Shown here: positions 44,503 to 44,819 of the stretch, piece after piece | How positions within the stretch are numbered: position 1 is the first letter of the stretch | How the letters are laid out: each line of letters opens with the position of its first letter | Assembly (NCBI GenBank): GCA_002361235.1 | Contig: DESI01000065.1 | Coordinates: forward strand, 1 to 44,819 | Length of the DNA stretch: 44,819 nucleotides | Source of the DNA: Porphyromonadaceae bacterium UBA3318 | Lineage (GTDB): Bacteria; Bacteroidota; Bacteroidia; Bacteroidales; Muribaculaceae | Reading direction: 5' to 3' | The notes under the pieces: model-generated | The model's database searches: none | Told to the model about the DNA's origin: nothing | What the model saw: the letters and a program-made list of their open reading frames with translations, nothing else | Translations under genes and position numbers: made by a program

Positions 44503-44580
44503 CATCTATCGTCCTTTATATTATTCTGCATCTTTCGTCCTTTGTATTATTCTACATCTTTCGTCCTTTATATATAATAA
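44503..44580. repeat. 26-bp tandem repeat, 3 copies
   Basis: CATCTTTCGTCCTTTGTATTATTCTA with variants at 44503-44528, 44529-44554 and 44555-44580. Contiguous. Confidence 0.9.
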
Positions 44581-44819
44581 TGGTGGATATAATATAAGAA
44601 TGGTATGATGAGAATGAAATATAGTGGAAAGAAATGTGAACTCCGATTGATAACGCGGAGATTTTAGGCACGGTTTCTGAGTAAAAGGCAGGGTTATATG
44701 TCCTGCCTGTGTGTTATGAACAATATGGTGCGGATAATTGTTGCTTGAAATTAATATAAATATATAAATATTAACATTTATTAATACGATTGAATATCAA
44801 CGAGTTAAACGGATAAGTA

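Larger units (their letters stand above)
43837..44819. other. Repeat-dense right edge without supported genes
   Basis: Nearly 1 kb. It holds the promoter 43878-43908, a 13-bp tandem array (43955-44032), an 18-bp tandem array (44043-44112), a 315-bp imperfect palindrome (44114-44428), and a 26-bp tandem array (44503-44580), then an AT-rich tail with no evident gene (44581-44819). Long open frames across 43953-44505 are translations of the repeats. Confidence 0.8.

Overview
The window reads as a high-GC Bacteroidales chromosome, most likely a gut Muribaculaceae-type organism. This rests on promoters of the Bacteroidetes type (a TTTG-like -33 box about 19-21 bp before TAnnTTTG), on Bacteroidales-restricted families (DUF4270, DUF3575/DUF3868, AAA-ATPase_like/DUF1703, a one-domain glycogen synthase), and on the general protein sequences. 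No rRNA, tRNA, CRISPR array or prophage was recognised. The genus is an inference.

Layout. (1) 1-4.6 kb, surface glycan genes: a frameshifted GT8 glycosyltransferase, then a minus-strand cassette licD - Gtf3/WbbI-like glycosyltransferase - glf (UDP-galactopyranose mutase). (2) 4.7-9.8 kb, plus strand: a secreted TPR protein and an AddB-like Fe-S nuclease without its helicase partner. (3) 9.8-11.9 kb, minus strand: an AAA-ATPase/PD-(D/E)XK gene whose leader holds a 333-bp element with 34-bp terminal inverted repeats and two large internal foldbacks. (4) 11.9-18.5 kb, a minus-strand run: glycogen synthase-like protein, DUF4270 lipoprotein, CapA-like protein, holB, sugar nucleotidyltransferase, galE. 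(5) 18.7-24.5 kb, plus strand: panC, panD, ffh, an asymmetric ABC-F ATPase, a Dabb protein and a lipoprotein. (6) 24.6-28.3 kb, accessory: a Uup-like ABC-F protein, a RAYT-like HUH protein with an unusual C-terminal domain, a field of short palindromic and direct repeats, and a probable fimbrial-protein remnant. (7) 28.6-35.7 kb, plus strand: metK behind a 240-nt leader that resembles a SAM-II riboswitch, a PpiD/SurA-type chaperone, DUF3575 and DUF3868/OmpA proteins, rlmN. (8) 35.8-42.5 kb, plus strand: pdxA followed by an inositol-lipid cluster (nucleotidyltransferase, ATP-grasp enzyme, CDP-alcohol phosphatidyltransferase, HAD phosphatase, inositol-3-phosphate synthase) and trmD. (9) 42.7-44.8 kb: a nitroreductase, a short independent transcription unit, and a repeat-dense end with three tandem arrays and a 315-bp imperfect palindrome.

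How the genes fit together. The inositol cluster can be read as a pathway: glucose-6-phosphate to inositol-3-phosphate (ino1), transfer to CDP-diacylglycerol (CDP-alcohol phosphatidyltransferase), and dephosphorylation to phosphatidylinositol (HAD). The nucleotidyltransferase and ATP-grasp enzyme would modify or activate the head group by steps I cannot assign. GalE, the sugar nucleotidyltransferase and Glf could supply UDP-galactose and UDP-galactofuranose for the glycan enzymes at the left end.

The most promising unexplained items are the multi-helix RNA in the ino1 leader, the ATP-grasp member of the inositol cluster, the ABC-F protein with one intact and one dead ATP site, the RAYT with its added domain beside REP-like repeats, the inverted-repeat element at 11.4-11.7 kb, and the palindrome at 44.1-44.4 kb. 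All of this is from reading the sequence; no database or folding program was run.
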